This document shows positions 8,009 to 16,193 of a DNA stretch of 64,000 nt, in pieces. Source of the DNA: Spirochaetota bacterium (lineage in GTDB: Bacteria; Spirochaetota; UBA4802; UBA5368); NCBI GenBank assembly GCA_035477215.1, contig DATIKU010000053.1, positions 144,726-208,725 on the forward strand, given 5' to 3'. The position numbers and the translations under genes are program-made. Position 1 is the stretch's first letter. Every line of letters starts with the position of its first letter. The notes under the pieces were generated by a model. It was not told the origin of the DNA, ran no database searches, and saw nothing but the letters and a program-made list of their open reading frames with translations.

Positions 8009-10648
8009 TCAACCTCCGATCATTTTCTTTGCGGTCTCGACGGCCTCCTTGAGCGCCCTTGGCAATCCATCTGGCGATTTCCCGCCCGCCTGGGCCATAT
8101 CTTTTCTTCCGCCACCGCCTCCGCCGACCAGCGGCGACGCCTTTTTAATGATGGCGCCGCAGTCGACTCCCGTTGCAACAGCCGCGGAGGTGGCGGCGCA
8201 TAAAAGTATCGCCCTGCCTTCGTGCTCCGAGCCGAGGCAAACGACGGAATTTTGTAATTTTGAGCGTACCAGGTCGGCGGTCCTTCGCAATTCGTCGATG
8301 TCCGGTCCTTTTAACTGATACTGCACCACGGAGGTATCTTTCACAACAACAGCCCCCGTCAGTATATCATCGAAGTTCGACGCAAGGCTTTCGGTCTTCA
8401 TCTTCTCAAGTTGCTTTTCGAGCGAGCGCGCGCGCTCCAGCGCGTCGTGGACCTTTCTGGGGATATCCTGCTCGGTCGCGTTGAGCTCCGCCGCGATTGA
8501 GGAGAGTATCTCCGACTGAGTTCCGAATCTCTCGAGGACCCCACGAAGCGTGACGGCCTCGATGCGCCGCATCCCCGCTCCGGGCGAGGCCTCGCGCAAT
8601 ATCTTGAAGACGCCGAGCTTTCCGGTATTGTCCGCGTGCGTGCCGCCGCACAGCTCCATACTGAAGCCCTTCACGCTCACAACGCGCACCACATCCTCAT
8701 ACTTCTCGTCGAAGACCGCCATGGCCCCCATCTTCACCGCCTCGTCGAGCGGACGAACCGACGTTTCGACCGGCCGCCATGCCCAGATCACATCGTTGAC
8801 GATGCGCTCGATCTCGGCGATTTCCGCAGCGTCGAGGGCCCTGAAGTGGGTGAAGTCGAAGCGCATGCGCTCGGGCTCCACGAGCGAACCGGTCTGGTGC
8901 ACGTGGGCACCGAGCACTTTTCGGAGCGCCGCCTGCAGCAGGTGCGTGGCCGTGTGGTTCGCCCGGGTCAGGTTGCGGCGCAGGAGGTCGATTTCCATGG
9001 TCACCCTGTCCCCGACGGCGAACGCGCCCTGTATCACTTCGCCGAGATGGATGATCGTACCGTTCAGTTTTTTGGTGTCGTCCACCCTGAAGACCGCCCC
9101 GTTATAGCCGGTGATCGCCCCACGGTCCCCGGTCTGGCCTCCCGATTCGCCGTAAAAGGTGCTTTCCCTCGCCACAAGGAATCCCCTCTCGCCGGTGTCG
9201 AGCTTTTTAACCGCGCCGCATACACCGGCAAGAGCGAGAATCTCCGAACTCGTTACATTCTCGTCGTATCCCAGGAAACCGCTGGGGCCGGCATCGGCCG
9301 AGAGCGCCTCCAGTATCTTCTCGCTGCCGGCCTCGCCGCTCTTCCAGCTTTGCTTGCCGCGCTCGCGCTGTTTCTCCATCTCGCGGTCGAACTCCCCGGT
9401 GTCTACGACGATTCCGTTTTCTCCGGCCATCTCAACCGTCATCTCGAGCGGAAAGCCGAACGTATCGTACAGCATAAAGGCATCCTTGCCCGAAAGAGTA
9501 TTCCCGCCATCGCTCTTCGCCGCTTTAATCGCCTCCTCAAGGCGATCCATCCCGTTTTCCAGGGTTTCGAGAAAGCGCTTCTCCTCGCCCTCGAGCACGT
9601 TTTTGACGTTGGGCGCACCCGAAACAATTTCAGGATAATACGGGCCCATCTTTTCAACCAGGGGGTCGATCATTTTATACAGAAAGGGCCCGGTTATGCC
9701 GATCTGCCGGGCGAAACGAAGGGCCCGGCGCAGGATTCTTCGAAGCACGTAGCCGCGTCCCTCATTGGAGGGATACGCTCCGTCGGAGATGGCGAAAGTG
9801 AGCGCCCTGGCGTGCTCAACCAGCACGTTCACGGGGGCGACGATATCGCCCTCGTATTGCACCGTCGCCTCGCGGCACACGAAATCCACCATTCCGCGCA
9901 GCTCGTCGGTCCCGTATATGGAATCGACGTTCTGTACCAGGGTGGCAAGGCGCTCAAGACCCATGCCGGTGTCGATACCGGGGCGGGGCAGCGGCGTCTG
10001 CTTGCCGGTTTTATCCTGGTAAAACTGATTGAAAACGAGGTTCCAGAATTCCAGGAAACGCTCGCAGTCGCAGCCAGGCCTGCAGTCGGCGGAACCGCAC
10101 CCGAACGCCGGCCCCCTGTCGAGATACAGTTCGGAACAGGGCCCGCACGCTCCCGAATCGCCCGCCGGCCCCCAGAAGTTGTCCTCACGCCCCAGGCGCA
10201 CGATCTTGCGTTCATGCACGCCGATGTGGCGATGCCATATATCGAATGCCTCGTCATCGCTCTCGAAGATCGATATCCAGACGTCCTCCACGGGAAATCC
10301 GACCACCTTTGTGGAGTACTCCCACGCGTATTCGATGGCCTCCTTCTTGAAATAATCGCCGAACGAGAAATTCCCGAGCATCTCGAAAAAAGTACAATGG
10401 CGCTTGGTCTTGCCCACCCGCTCCAGATCGCTGGTTCGGAAGCACTTCTGAACGGTCGCCGCCCTGGTGTAATCGAGCCTGACCGTGCCGGCGAACATGG
10501 ATTTGAACTGCACCATGCCGGCCGTCGTGAAAAGCAGCGTCGGATCGTCCTTCGGAACGAGGGAACTCGACGGAATTATCCTGTGCTCACGCTCCCTGAA
10601 AAAATTCGTGAAGGATTCACGCAGATCTTTAACCCTGAGCATCGCCAA
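8009..10648 (-). CDS. alaS: Alanyl-tRNA synthetase
   Basis: AlaRS charges tRNA-Ala. The 879-residue protein has the class II catalytic core with R-T-S-D-L-E-R-V-G-K (motif 2 region) and F-F-E-M-L-G-N-F-S-F-G-D. The editing domain carries H-T-A-T-H and C-G-G-T-H zinc/editing motifs, and the C-Ala domain ends in a G-G-G-G-G-G-R stretch. All domains of the usual 870-880-residue enzyme are present. recX lies 18 bases upstream on the same strand, a common pairing in bacteria, and the two are probably cotranscribed. Confidence 0.97.
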   Translation of the reverse strand: MAMLRVKDLRESFTNFFREREHRIIPSSSLVPKDDPTLLFTTAGMVQFKSMFAGTVRLDYTRAATVQKCFRTSDLERVGKTKRHCTFFEMLGNFSFGDYFKKEAIEYAWEYSTKVVGFPVEDVWISIFESDDEAFDIWHRHIGVHERKIVRLGREDNFWGPAGDSGACGPCSELYLDRGPAFGCGSADCRPGCDCERFLEFWNLVFNQFYQDKTGKQTPLPRPGIDTGMGLERLATLVQNVDSIYGTDELRGMVDFVCREATVQYEGDIVAPVNVLVEHARALTFAISDGAYPSNEGRGYVLRRILRRALRFARQIGITGPFLYKMIDPLVEKMGPYYPEIVSGAPNVKNVLEGEEKRFLETLENGMDRLEEAIKAAKSDGGNTLSGKDAFMLYDTFGFPLEMTVEMAGENGIVVDTGEFDREMEKQRERGKQSWKSGEAGSEKILEALSADAGPSGFLGYDENVTSSEILALAGVCGAVKKLDTGERGFLVARESTFYGESGGQTGDRGAITGYNGAVFRVDDTKKLNGTIIHLGEVIQGAFAVGDRVTMEIDLLRRNLTRANHTATHLLQAALRKVLGAHVHQTGSLVEPERMRFDFTHFRALDAAEIAEIERIVNDVIWAWRPVETSVRPLDEAVKMGAMAVFDEKYEDVVRVVSVKGFSMELCGGTHADNTGKLGVFKILREASPGAGMRRIEAVTLRGVLERFGTQSEILSSIAAELNATEQDIPRKVHDALERARSLEKQLEKMKTESLASNFDDILTGAVVVKDTSVVQYQLKGPDIDELRRTADLVRSKLQNSVVCLGSEHEGRAILLCAATSAAVATGVDCGAIIKKASPLVGGGGGGRKDMAQAGGKSPDGLPRALKEAVETAKKMIGG

Positions 10649-10666
10649 CCTCTCGCGCAGACGCCT

Positions 10667-11296
10667 TTACGCCGGCATGGTATCTTCACCGGAGAGCCGC
10701 CCGACGACTCTCCGTATTTCGTCACTCTCGAATCCCCTCTGCCTGAGAAAAAAAACCAGTTTGCGCACGCTGTCTTTTCCCCCCTTCAGGCGCTCGAACT
10801 TCTCCGCGGCTAGTCGGTACAGTTCATCCTGATCGACCAGTTCGGCGCCGTACTCGGCGATCGCCCTTTTTGCGATATCGCCGGGCACTCCCTTTCGAAA
10901 CAGCTCGGAGAGAAGCCTGTTTTTCCCTACCGCCCTGCGCCCCCGCTTCCTGCGGACATGGTCCATGGCGTAGGCGTAATCATCCAGATAGCCGCGCTCC
11001 AGGAGCCTGGCGACCGCCTCCCTTACGCCGTCCTTCGAGAAGCCCTTCCCGTTAAGATAGCGTTCGAGTTCGAACACCGACCTGCTTCGCAGTGAAAGAT
11101 AGTAAAGAGCCCTGCGATAGCAGGAGAAACGATCCGACTCTTCCTTTAGCCGCCCGTATTCGTCATGGTCAATTACTTTTCCCGTGGCGAGCGCATATAT
11201 TTTCACTCCCTCGTGCGGAAGCAAGAGCGATTCCCCCGTGGACAGCGCAACGAGGGCGTGGTTCTCCCTGAACTGTATTCCCGTTATTTCGATCAT
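10667..11296 (-). CDS. recX: Regulatory protein RecX
   Basis: RecX binds RecA filaments and limits recombinase activity. The 209-residue form starting at ATG 11296 has a short N-terminal beta region (about 1-50) followed by three-helix repeats. These include R-A-L-Y-Y-L-S-L-R-S-R-S-V-F-E-L, R-G-Y-L-D-D-Y-A-Y-A and F-F-L-R-Q-R-G-F. The open frame extends much further upstream into the rpsI terminator, but that part has no similarity to RecX, so the shorter start is used although no clear ribosome site precedes it. alaS follows 18 bases downstream. Confidence 0.88.
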   Translation of the reverse strand: MIEITGIQFRENHALVALSTGESLLLPHEGVKIYALATGKVIDHDEYGRLKEESDRFSCYRRALYYLSLRSRSVFELERYLNGKGFSKDGVREAVARLLERGYLDDYAYAMDHVRRKRGRRAVGKNRLLSELFRKGVPGDIAKRAIAEYGAELVDQDELYRLAAEKFERLKGGKDSVRKLVFFLRQRGFESDEIRRVVGRLSGEDTMPA

Positions 11297-11369
11297 AAGC
11301 CGGCCGACATTCCATTGCCGATTACGCATACCCCGAATGGATGCTCCAATTCCGTCCAACCTTCGTAAC

Positions 11370-11411
11370 AAAATAAAAAGAGGATGCCCCCGCCCGGGAA
11401 ACACCCTCCTT
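11370..11411 (-). terminator. Terminator of the rplM-rpsI operon
   Basis: On the minus strand an imperfect hairpin (AGGA...TCCT at the base, TGTTTCC pairing with GGGGGCA including G-U pairs) is followed by CTTTTTATTTT. It lies about 30 bases past the rpsI stop and before recX. Confidence 0.65.
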
Positions 11412-11439
11412 TTTCCGATCCCGCCGAAAAGCGCGTGCT

Positions 11440-11829
11440 TTAACGTTTCGAGAACTGGAAACGCTTGCGCGCCTTTTTCCGGCCGTATTTTTTTCGCTCG
11501 ACCGCGCGCGAATCGCGCGTGAGAAAACCGGCTTCGCGAAGCTGCTTCTTGTTTCGCTCGTCGACAATGTTGAGACAGCGCGCGATACCCAGCCGAACAG
11601 CCCCAGCCTGTCCCGACCATCCGCCGCCGTCAACGCGCGCGAATACGTCGAACGCTGTCACCTGGCTTAAAAGCTCAAGCGGCTGACGGACGATGAGCTC
11701 GAGCGTTTTTCTGCGGAAATACCTGGCTATGTCCTGATCGTTGATATGGATTCTGCCGGAACCGGGCTTCAAATATACCCGCGCTACCGACGCCTTTCTT
11801 CTTCCGGTCGCGTAATACTGCTCCGCCAT
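11440..11829 (-). CDS. rpsI: 30S ribosomal protein S9
   Basis: The 129-residue protein is S9 of the small subunit. It has the N-terminal [14 protein letters not shown] signature, the [12 protein letters not shown] loop and the conserved basic tail ending K-R-F-Q-F-S-K-R, which reaches the P-site tRNA. It follows rplM by 31 bases on the same strand, the universal L13-S9 pair. Confidence 0.97.
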   Translation of the reverse strand: MAEQYYATGRRKASVARVYLKPGSGRIHINDQDIARYFRRKTLELIVRQPLELLSQVTAFDVFARVDGGGWSGQAGAVRLGIARCLNIVDERNKKQLREAGFLTRDSRAVERKKYGRKKARKRFQFSKR

Positions 11830-11860
11830 TGATATTCTCCTTGAATATGCGATAAATTGC

Positions 11861-12304
11861 TTAGCCTACGGCCAACACTTCCGGCATCTGGGCCTGGTGC
11901 GGATGCTCCGCTCCGGCGTACACCTTGAGGTTGCCCCCGATCTTTTTGCCCAGCCTGCTCTTGGGAAGCATACCCTTAACGGCCGTTTCGATAACGAACT
12001 CGGGCTTTTCCCTCATGATCTTCCTGATGTTGGTGAACCTTTCGCCACCGGGATATTTGCTGTGCGAGAAATACTCCTTTTCCTCGGACTTGCGTCCGGT
12101 AAGCAGCACCTTCTCGGCGTTGATAACGATCACGTTATCGCCCATGTCCAGATGCGGGGTGAAGCCCGGTTTCTTTTTGCCCCTGAGTATCGACGCGATC
12201 TCGGTGGCGAGCCTTCCAAGTACCTTGCCCTCGGCATCGACGATGTACCACTTCTTGTCGATCTCCGAGGCCTTCATGGAATACGTCTTCTGTCGTATGA
12301 TCAT
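11861..12304 (-). CDS. rplM: 50S ribosomal protein L13
   Basis: The 147-residue protein is L13. It begins M-I-I-R-Q-K-T-Y-S after a GAGG at -8 and carries the conserved [15 protein letters not shown] and [10 protein letters not shown] motifs, with V-K-G-M-L-P near the end. It heads the rplM-rpsI operon. Upstream on the minus strand there is a TTGACA at 12430-12435, but the best -10-like hexamer (GATAAT, 12412-12417) is only 12 bases away, so the promoter is unresolved. Confidence 0.97.
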   Translation of the reverse strand: MIIRQKTYSMKASEIDKKWYIVDAEGKVLGRLATEIASILRGKKKPGFTPHLDMGDNVIVINAEKVLLTGRKSEEKEYFSHSKYPGGERFTNIRKIMREKPEFVIETAVKGMLPKSRLGKKIGGNLKVYAGAEHPHQAQMPEVLAVG

Positions 12305-12466
12305 TATATCCTCACCACTATACCCGAAGCGCCTCTGCCTTCAGGCCGGAATTCATTCATTGTTATGATGGTAACCGCCGATTGGGGCTCAAACAGTTAG
12401 AGCGCAACGCTATTATCGCGGCGTTATTTTGTCAATAAAAATAGGAAAATTAATCCCCGTCATGCG

Positions 12467-12489
12467 GGGAGTGAATTAATTTTCGGGGA
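12467..12489 (+). repeat. Left terminal inverted repeat of the IS
   Basis: The first 13 bases, GGGAGTGAATTAA, match the inverted right end exactly. Similarity continues with mismatches through the G-rich stretch near 12484-12488. Confidence 0.85.
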
Positions 12490-12551
12490 AAAAGAGTATT
12501 AATTTTTATCGGGATATAGTAGGTATCCTCCAACGAAAGGAGGAGGTACCG

Positions 12552-13927
12552 ATGGAAATACCGAAAGAAATCATAGAAAAGCTTGCGGATGAAGTGATTA
12601 AAGAACTGGAGGAAAACGCGAGGAAAGCGGGGAAAGATATAACCTTTGAGGATATGGAAGAAGCGATGTTGTTATGCCGACAAAGGATAGGGAACTGCAT
12701 GATGCAGGCGGCGACCGATAAAGTGGTTTCAGGTACAAAGGAGCAAAAAAAAACTGCCCACAATGCGGCGGCAGGCCCGAAGAAAAAGGATACGAAAAGA
12801 AAACGGTAATGGGGTTAATAGGCAGGGTACACCTATTTCGACTACGGTGCCGCTGCGAGAAGTGTGGAACCGAGTATTACCCACTGGATGAAAAGTTGGG
12901 ACTGAGCCGGAGCAAAGCGAGCATGCATCTGGCGAAGGCGATAACGTGGCTTTCGGTGTTCATGCCCTTCAATGAGGTGAAGAAGATTTTAAGTGGATTA
13001 CTTGGGGTAACTGTGAGCGCTACCTTTATCGAACAGGTGGCGGTTCGTGTGGGTGATACGCTCTGGGAGAAGGCGGAAAAGGAATCCCGGCGGCCCTATG
13101 CCATCGAAGAACGGGAGAAGGATGTTGACCTTCTCTATATCTGTCCGGATGGTGCGATGGTTCCTTTGGTGGGGGATGGGAAGGTCGAATATAAGGAAAA
13201 CAAGCTTGGTATAGTGTTCAATAACAAGGATTTGGTGCAGAAAACCGATAAAAAGGGGAAAATGACCACCCGGATTATGGGTAAAAGACTCGTAAGCAGC
13301 CTGGCGGAGGGTGTTGAGCCGTTTAAAAGGATGCTTTTTGCGGCAGCGGTTAAAAAAGGATTCCATTTGGCAAGGACAGTCATTTTTCTGAGTGATGGAG
13401 CGGTGTGGCTGGGAAAATGCAAAGAAGAATTGTTCCCGAACGCGGTGAGAATATTGGATTGGTATCATGCACTTGAGCATTTATGGGAAACCGCACGGTC
13501 GTTATTCGGGGAAAAGAACGAGGCGAAATGCCGGGCGTGGGCCGAGCCGTTGAAGGAACTTTTATGGATGGGCAAAGTGGATGAGGTGATTCGTTTTCTT
13601 GAAAATGAGATCCACAATCGAACAAAGAGCCAGCAACCGCTAATCGAATTGCGAGGGTATTATCATTCAAATCGCGCCTGTATGAAATATGATGAGTACA
13701 GGGAGAAGGGATGGTACATCGGCAGCGGCCCTGTTGAAAGCGCCAATAACTACATCGTAAATCATCGTTTGAAACGGAGTGGAATGAAATGGTCAAAAAT
13801 ATGCGCCAATGCGATACTATGGGCGCGCTGCAAGTATTGTGAAAACGATTGGGATAATTTCTGGAAGAATATATCCCTCTCGGAGTATTTAAATAGAATC
13901 CCTAGTTATGGAGAACAAGCGGCTTAA
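12552..13927 (+). CDS. ISKra4-family transposase, made by -1 frameshift at A9
   Basis: Two reading frames, 12552-12809 (85 codons) and 12809-13927, overlap at TAATG. A run of nine A (12745-12753) lies in frame 1 as CAA-AAA-AAA. A -1 slip there continues as N-C-P-Q-C-G-G in frame 2, restoring a zinc-ribbon Cys pair that neither annotated frame would otherwise contain. The second pair follows as C-R-C-E-K-C. The fused product is 458 residues. Downstream are the DDE-type landmarks of the family: C-P-D-G-A-M-V-P-L, F-L-S-D-G-A-V-W, L-D-W-Y-H-A-L-E-H-L and G-S-G-P-V-E-S-A-N. The start ATG 12552 follows AAAGGAGGAGG. Slippage may be ribosomal or transcriptional. The 85-residue form alone would be an N-terminal helical peptide, possibly regulatory. 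Confidence 0.88.
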
Positions 13928-13941
13928 CCAAGGGCGAGAAG

Positions 13942-13964
13942 TACCCGGAATTTAATTCACTCCC
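13942..13964 (-). repeat. Right terminal inverted repeat of the IS
   Basis: Read on the minus strand, this end begins GGGAGTGAATTAA like the left end, then diverges slightly before a CCGGG. The 8-bp repeat GTCATGCG follows immediately on the plus strand. Confidence 0.85.
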
Positions 13965-14049
13965 GTCATGCGGGGCGGCAAATTATTATTTACTTATCGC
14001 CGGCGACAATTCCCTATATCAACAGAGCGAAGGACCGACCGGCGTTTGC

Positions 14050-14060
14050 GGGAGTGAATT
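14050..14060 (+). repeat. Stray copy of the IS terminal 11-mer
   Basis: GGGAGTGAATT, identical to the first 11 bases of the IS left end and in the same orientation, occurs 86 bases beyond the IS right end with no element attached. It may be a relic of an older insertion or a preferred recombination site. Confidence 0.4.
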
Positions 14061-14154
14061 TGCACTGGGGCTGTCGTAAAACCGGAAATCCGGCGATTTT
14101 CGGAATTTTGCGGCACCCTGTCGTCGAAGGGTACCAAACCGGGGGTTACACCGC

Positions 14155-14325
14155 ATGGACAAGGTTAAGGAATTGATCACCGAAAAGGCGAGAGACGGAA
14201 AAATCAACTGCAAGGATGCGCTCGGCATCGCCGAGGAGCTCGAAATCAGCGCCGCGATCGTCGGCAAAACCGCCGACGAAATGAAGATCAAGATCAAGGG
14301 ATGTCAACTGGGCTGCTTCAAGTAG
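14155..14325 (+). CDS. Small Cys-containing protein, 56 residues
   Basis: The product is a short two- to three-helix domain: an N-terminal K-A-R-D-G-K-I-N-C-K-D-A segment, A-E-E-L-E-I-S-A-A-I-V-G-K-T-A-D that reads like a compact helix-turn-helix, and a C-terminal I-K-I-K-G-C-Q-L-G-C-F-K. The three cysteines (19, 50, 54) could bind a metal or cluster. I recall similar short proteins ending in C-Q-L-G-C-F from other anaerobes, but no assigned function. The start ATG 14155 has a GGGGG about 10 bases upstream. It lies just downstream of the IS and in the same direction as the M20 gene that follows. Confidence 0.75.
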   Translation: MDKVKELITEKARDGKINCKDALGIAEELEISAAIVGKTADEMKIKIKGCQLGCFK

Positions 14326-14408
14326 GTTTACCATAAACGTCAGGCCAGCCGGACGGTACGCACGCCAATACCCGCCCGGCTCACTATCACAATAACGGAG
14401 ACACTATC

Positions 14409-15890
14409 GTGAAAAAAAAGATACTGTCGGCTGCCGCGGCGCTCGCGGTCATTATTGTCGCCATCTGCCTCGTTCGGGCGGCGCTGTTCAAATCGAAGCA
14501 GATTGCTGTCGAACCCGCCGTCGTCTCCGGCATCAACCAGCGCGCGATCGCCGAAAACCTGTCCAAAGCGATACAATTGAGGACTGTTTCGCACCAGGAC
14601 CCTGCCAAGTTTGACGGCACGACATTTCTCACCTTTCATCGTCTGCTTGAAAGGACGTTTCCACGCGCGCATAAAAGCCTCACAAGGGAAACCATAAGCA
14701 AGTACAGCCTTCTCTATACCTGGAAAGGGACCGATCCGAAACGCAAGCCCATCCTTCTCCTCGGCCACATCGACGTGGTCCCGGTTGAAAGCGGCACGGA
14801 GAAGGACTGGACCCACCCGCCGTTTTCGGGCGCCATTGCCGACGGTTACATCTGGGGCCGCGGGGCGCTTGATATAAAGCTCAATGTAATGGGAACACTT
14901 GAGGCGGTTGAATACCTGCTTGCTTCCGGATTCAAGCCGCAGCAGACCATCTTCCTCGCCTTCGGCCATGACGAAGAGGTCCATGGACTCAACGGCGCGA
15001 AGAAAATCTCGGCGCTGCTTAAAGAGCGCGGCGTCTCGCTGGATTACACGCTCGATGAAGGCGGTTTCGTCGTGGAAGGGGTCATCGCGGGCCTTGCAGC
15101 GCCCGCAGCGCTGATCGGCATAGCGGAAAAAGGATACCTGAGCCTTGAGTTCAGCGTGGAAGGAGAGGGCGGCCACTCGTCGATGCCCCCGCGACAGACG
15201 ACGGCGGGCATACTCTGCGCGACCATCGCGAAGCTCGAAAAAAACCAGTTCCCGACCCGGATCGAGGGCGCCGCGCTCCAGATGTTTCGTTACCTTGGAC
15301 CCGAGATGTCGTTCGCGAACAGGCTGATACTGGGCAACATGTGGCTCCTCGGCGGCGTGCTGAAATCCCAGCTTCTCAAATCCCCAACGATGGCGGCCGC
15401 GATACGGACGACCACCGCCCCCACGATGCTACAGGGAAGCGTGAAGGAAAATATACTGCCCATAAAAGCGACCGCGGTCGTCAATTATCGGCTGCTGCCG
15501 GGCGACACCATTGAGAGCTCAATTAAACGGGTTGAGAATATAATCGACGACAATCGCGTAAAAATACGCGCACTCGACGAAGGAAGCGATCCATCGCCCG
15601 TATCGGATACGGGAAGCGCCTCGTTCGCCATGCTCCAGAAAACGATACACCAGATGTTCCCCGGCGCGATCGTCTCGCCTTATCTGGTGCTTGGTGCGAC
15701 AGACTCCCGATATTACACGGGATTGAGCGGCAATGTATATCGATTCACACCATTATCGATTAAAAACGAGGACCTCAAGCGGATACACGGCACCAACGAG
15801 CGCATCTCCGTGGCTAACTACGAACAGGCGGTCAGATTTTTCATTCAGCTCATAAAGAATTCGGGGGGGCGGATGATACCCTCATCGTAA
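14409..15890 (+). CDS. M20 family metallopeptidase, PM20D1-like
   Basis: The 493-residue protein is a zinc aminoacylase/carboxypeptidase. An N-terminal hydrophobic helix (about 5-27) anchors or exports it. The dinuclear metal site is visible: G-H-I-D-V-V-P-V (His and catalytic Asp), G-R-G-A-L-D-I-K (bridging Asp), F-G-H-D-E-E-V (general base Glu pair) and D-E-G-G. The dimerisation lid region has G-G-H-S-S-M-P-P. The C-terminal motif usually containing a metal His reads L-G-A-T-D-S-R-Y-Y, with Tyr in place of His, as in some PM20D1-like members. A GGAG lies upstream of the GTG-AAA context at 14407. The substrate is probably an N-acyl amino acid or dipeptide. Confidence 0.85.
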   Translation: MKKKILSAAAALAVIIVAICLVRAALFKSKQIAVEPAVVSGINQRAIAENLSKAIQLRTVSHQDPAKFDGTTFLTFHRLLERTFPRAHKSLTRETISKYSLLYTWKGTDPKRKPILLLGHIDVVPVESGTEKDWTHPPFSGAIADGYIWGRGALDIKLNVMGTLEAVEYLLASGFKPQQTIFLAFGHDEEVHGLNGAKKISALLKERGVSLDYTLDEGGFVVEGVIAGLAAPAALIGIAEKGYLSLEFSVEGEGGHSSMPPRQTTAGILCATIAKLEKNQFPTRIEGAALQMFRYLGPEMSFANRLILGNMWLLGGVLKSQLLKSPTMAAAIRTTTAPTMLQGSVKENILPIKATAVVNYRLLPGDTIESSIKRVENIIDDNRVKIRALDEGSDPSPVSDTGSASFAMLQKTIHQMFPGAIVSPYLVLGATDSRYYTGLSGNVYRFTPLSIKNEDLKRIHGTNERISVANYEQAVRFFIQLIKNSGGRMIPSS

Positions 15891-16099
15891 ATCGGAAGGA
15901 GCCCAGGAAACGACTTCCGGAGCGATGTAGACGGAGAACCGCCGCGCTGAGGGTCGTCGCCCTCACCCTCTACTACGCCTGCCGCGAGCCGCGCCTCCTC
16001 GGCGCCGCCCCGGTCATTGTCGCCCGCTGGGTGGCGCTTTTAACGGCGGCCGCCTGTATTCTCCGCACGCAGGTGATCTCGGCCGAGATTCCCGTTTAA
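15891..16099 (+). pseudogene. Possible C-terminal remnant of a membrane protein
   Basis: After the M20 stop one frame stays open to TAA at 16097-16099 without any ATG, GTG or TTG start. Its last 50 codons encode a hydrophobic segment (A-L-R-V-V-A-L-T-L-Y-Y-A ... A-R-W-V-A-L-L-T-A-A-A-C-I-L) that reads like the end of an integral membrane protein. No N-terminal part exists in any frame. The GC-rich composition could produce this by chance, so this is only a suggestion. Confidence 0.3.
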
Positions 16100-16111
16100 A
16101 AGTTTGTTGAC

Positions 16112-16160
16112 GCTTGTACGGCCCGGGCCATACAAGCAGAGGATGCGCCGCCTGCGGCGC
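16112..16160 (+). other. Two tandem hairpins before the SH3 lipoprotein gene
   Basis: GCTTGTA (16112-16118) pairs with TACAAGC (16131-16137) around an inner GGCCCGGGCC palindrome. Seven bases later GCGCCGC (16145-16151) pairs with GCGGCGC (16154-16160). Neither has a T tail, so they are leader structures or repeats rather than terminators. Confidence 0.45.
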
Positions 16161-16193
16161 GCACTGTCCAGATTTCCGGCAAAGAGGTTGTCC

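Larger units (their letters stand above)
12467..13964 (+). mobile_element. Complete ISKra4-like insertion sequence, 1,498 bp
   Basis: The element is bounded by imperfect terminal inverted repeats that both begin GGGAGTGAATTAA and is flanked by an 8-bp direct repeat GTCATGCG (12459-12466 and 13965-13972). It carries one transposase in two overlapping frames. Removing the element and one repeat restores a short perfect palindrome, CCCCG-TCATG-CGGGG, so insertion was into a hairpin-forming site between rplM and the gene at 14155. Intact ends, an intact frame apart from the slippery site, and an exact target duplication suggest a recent insertion. Family assignment rests on transposase motifs. 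Confidence 0.9.

Noticed and set aside
8636..10813. 725-codon open frame on the plus strand
   Set aside because: It lies opposite alaS-recX, which have full motif support; the reading is an antisense shadow of GC-rich codons with no domain.
12412..12435. TTGACA plus GATAAT before rplM
   Set aside because: The 12-base spacing is too short for a sigma70 promoter; only one of the hexamers can be real.
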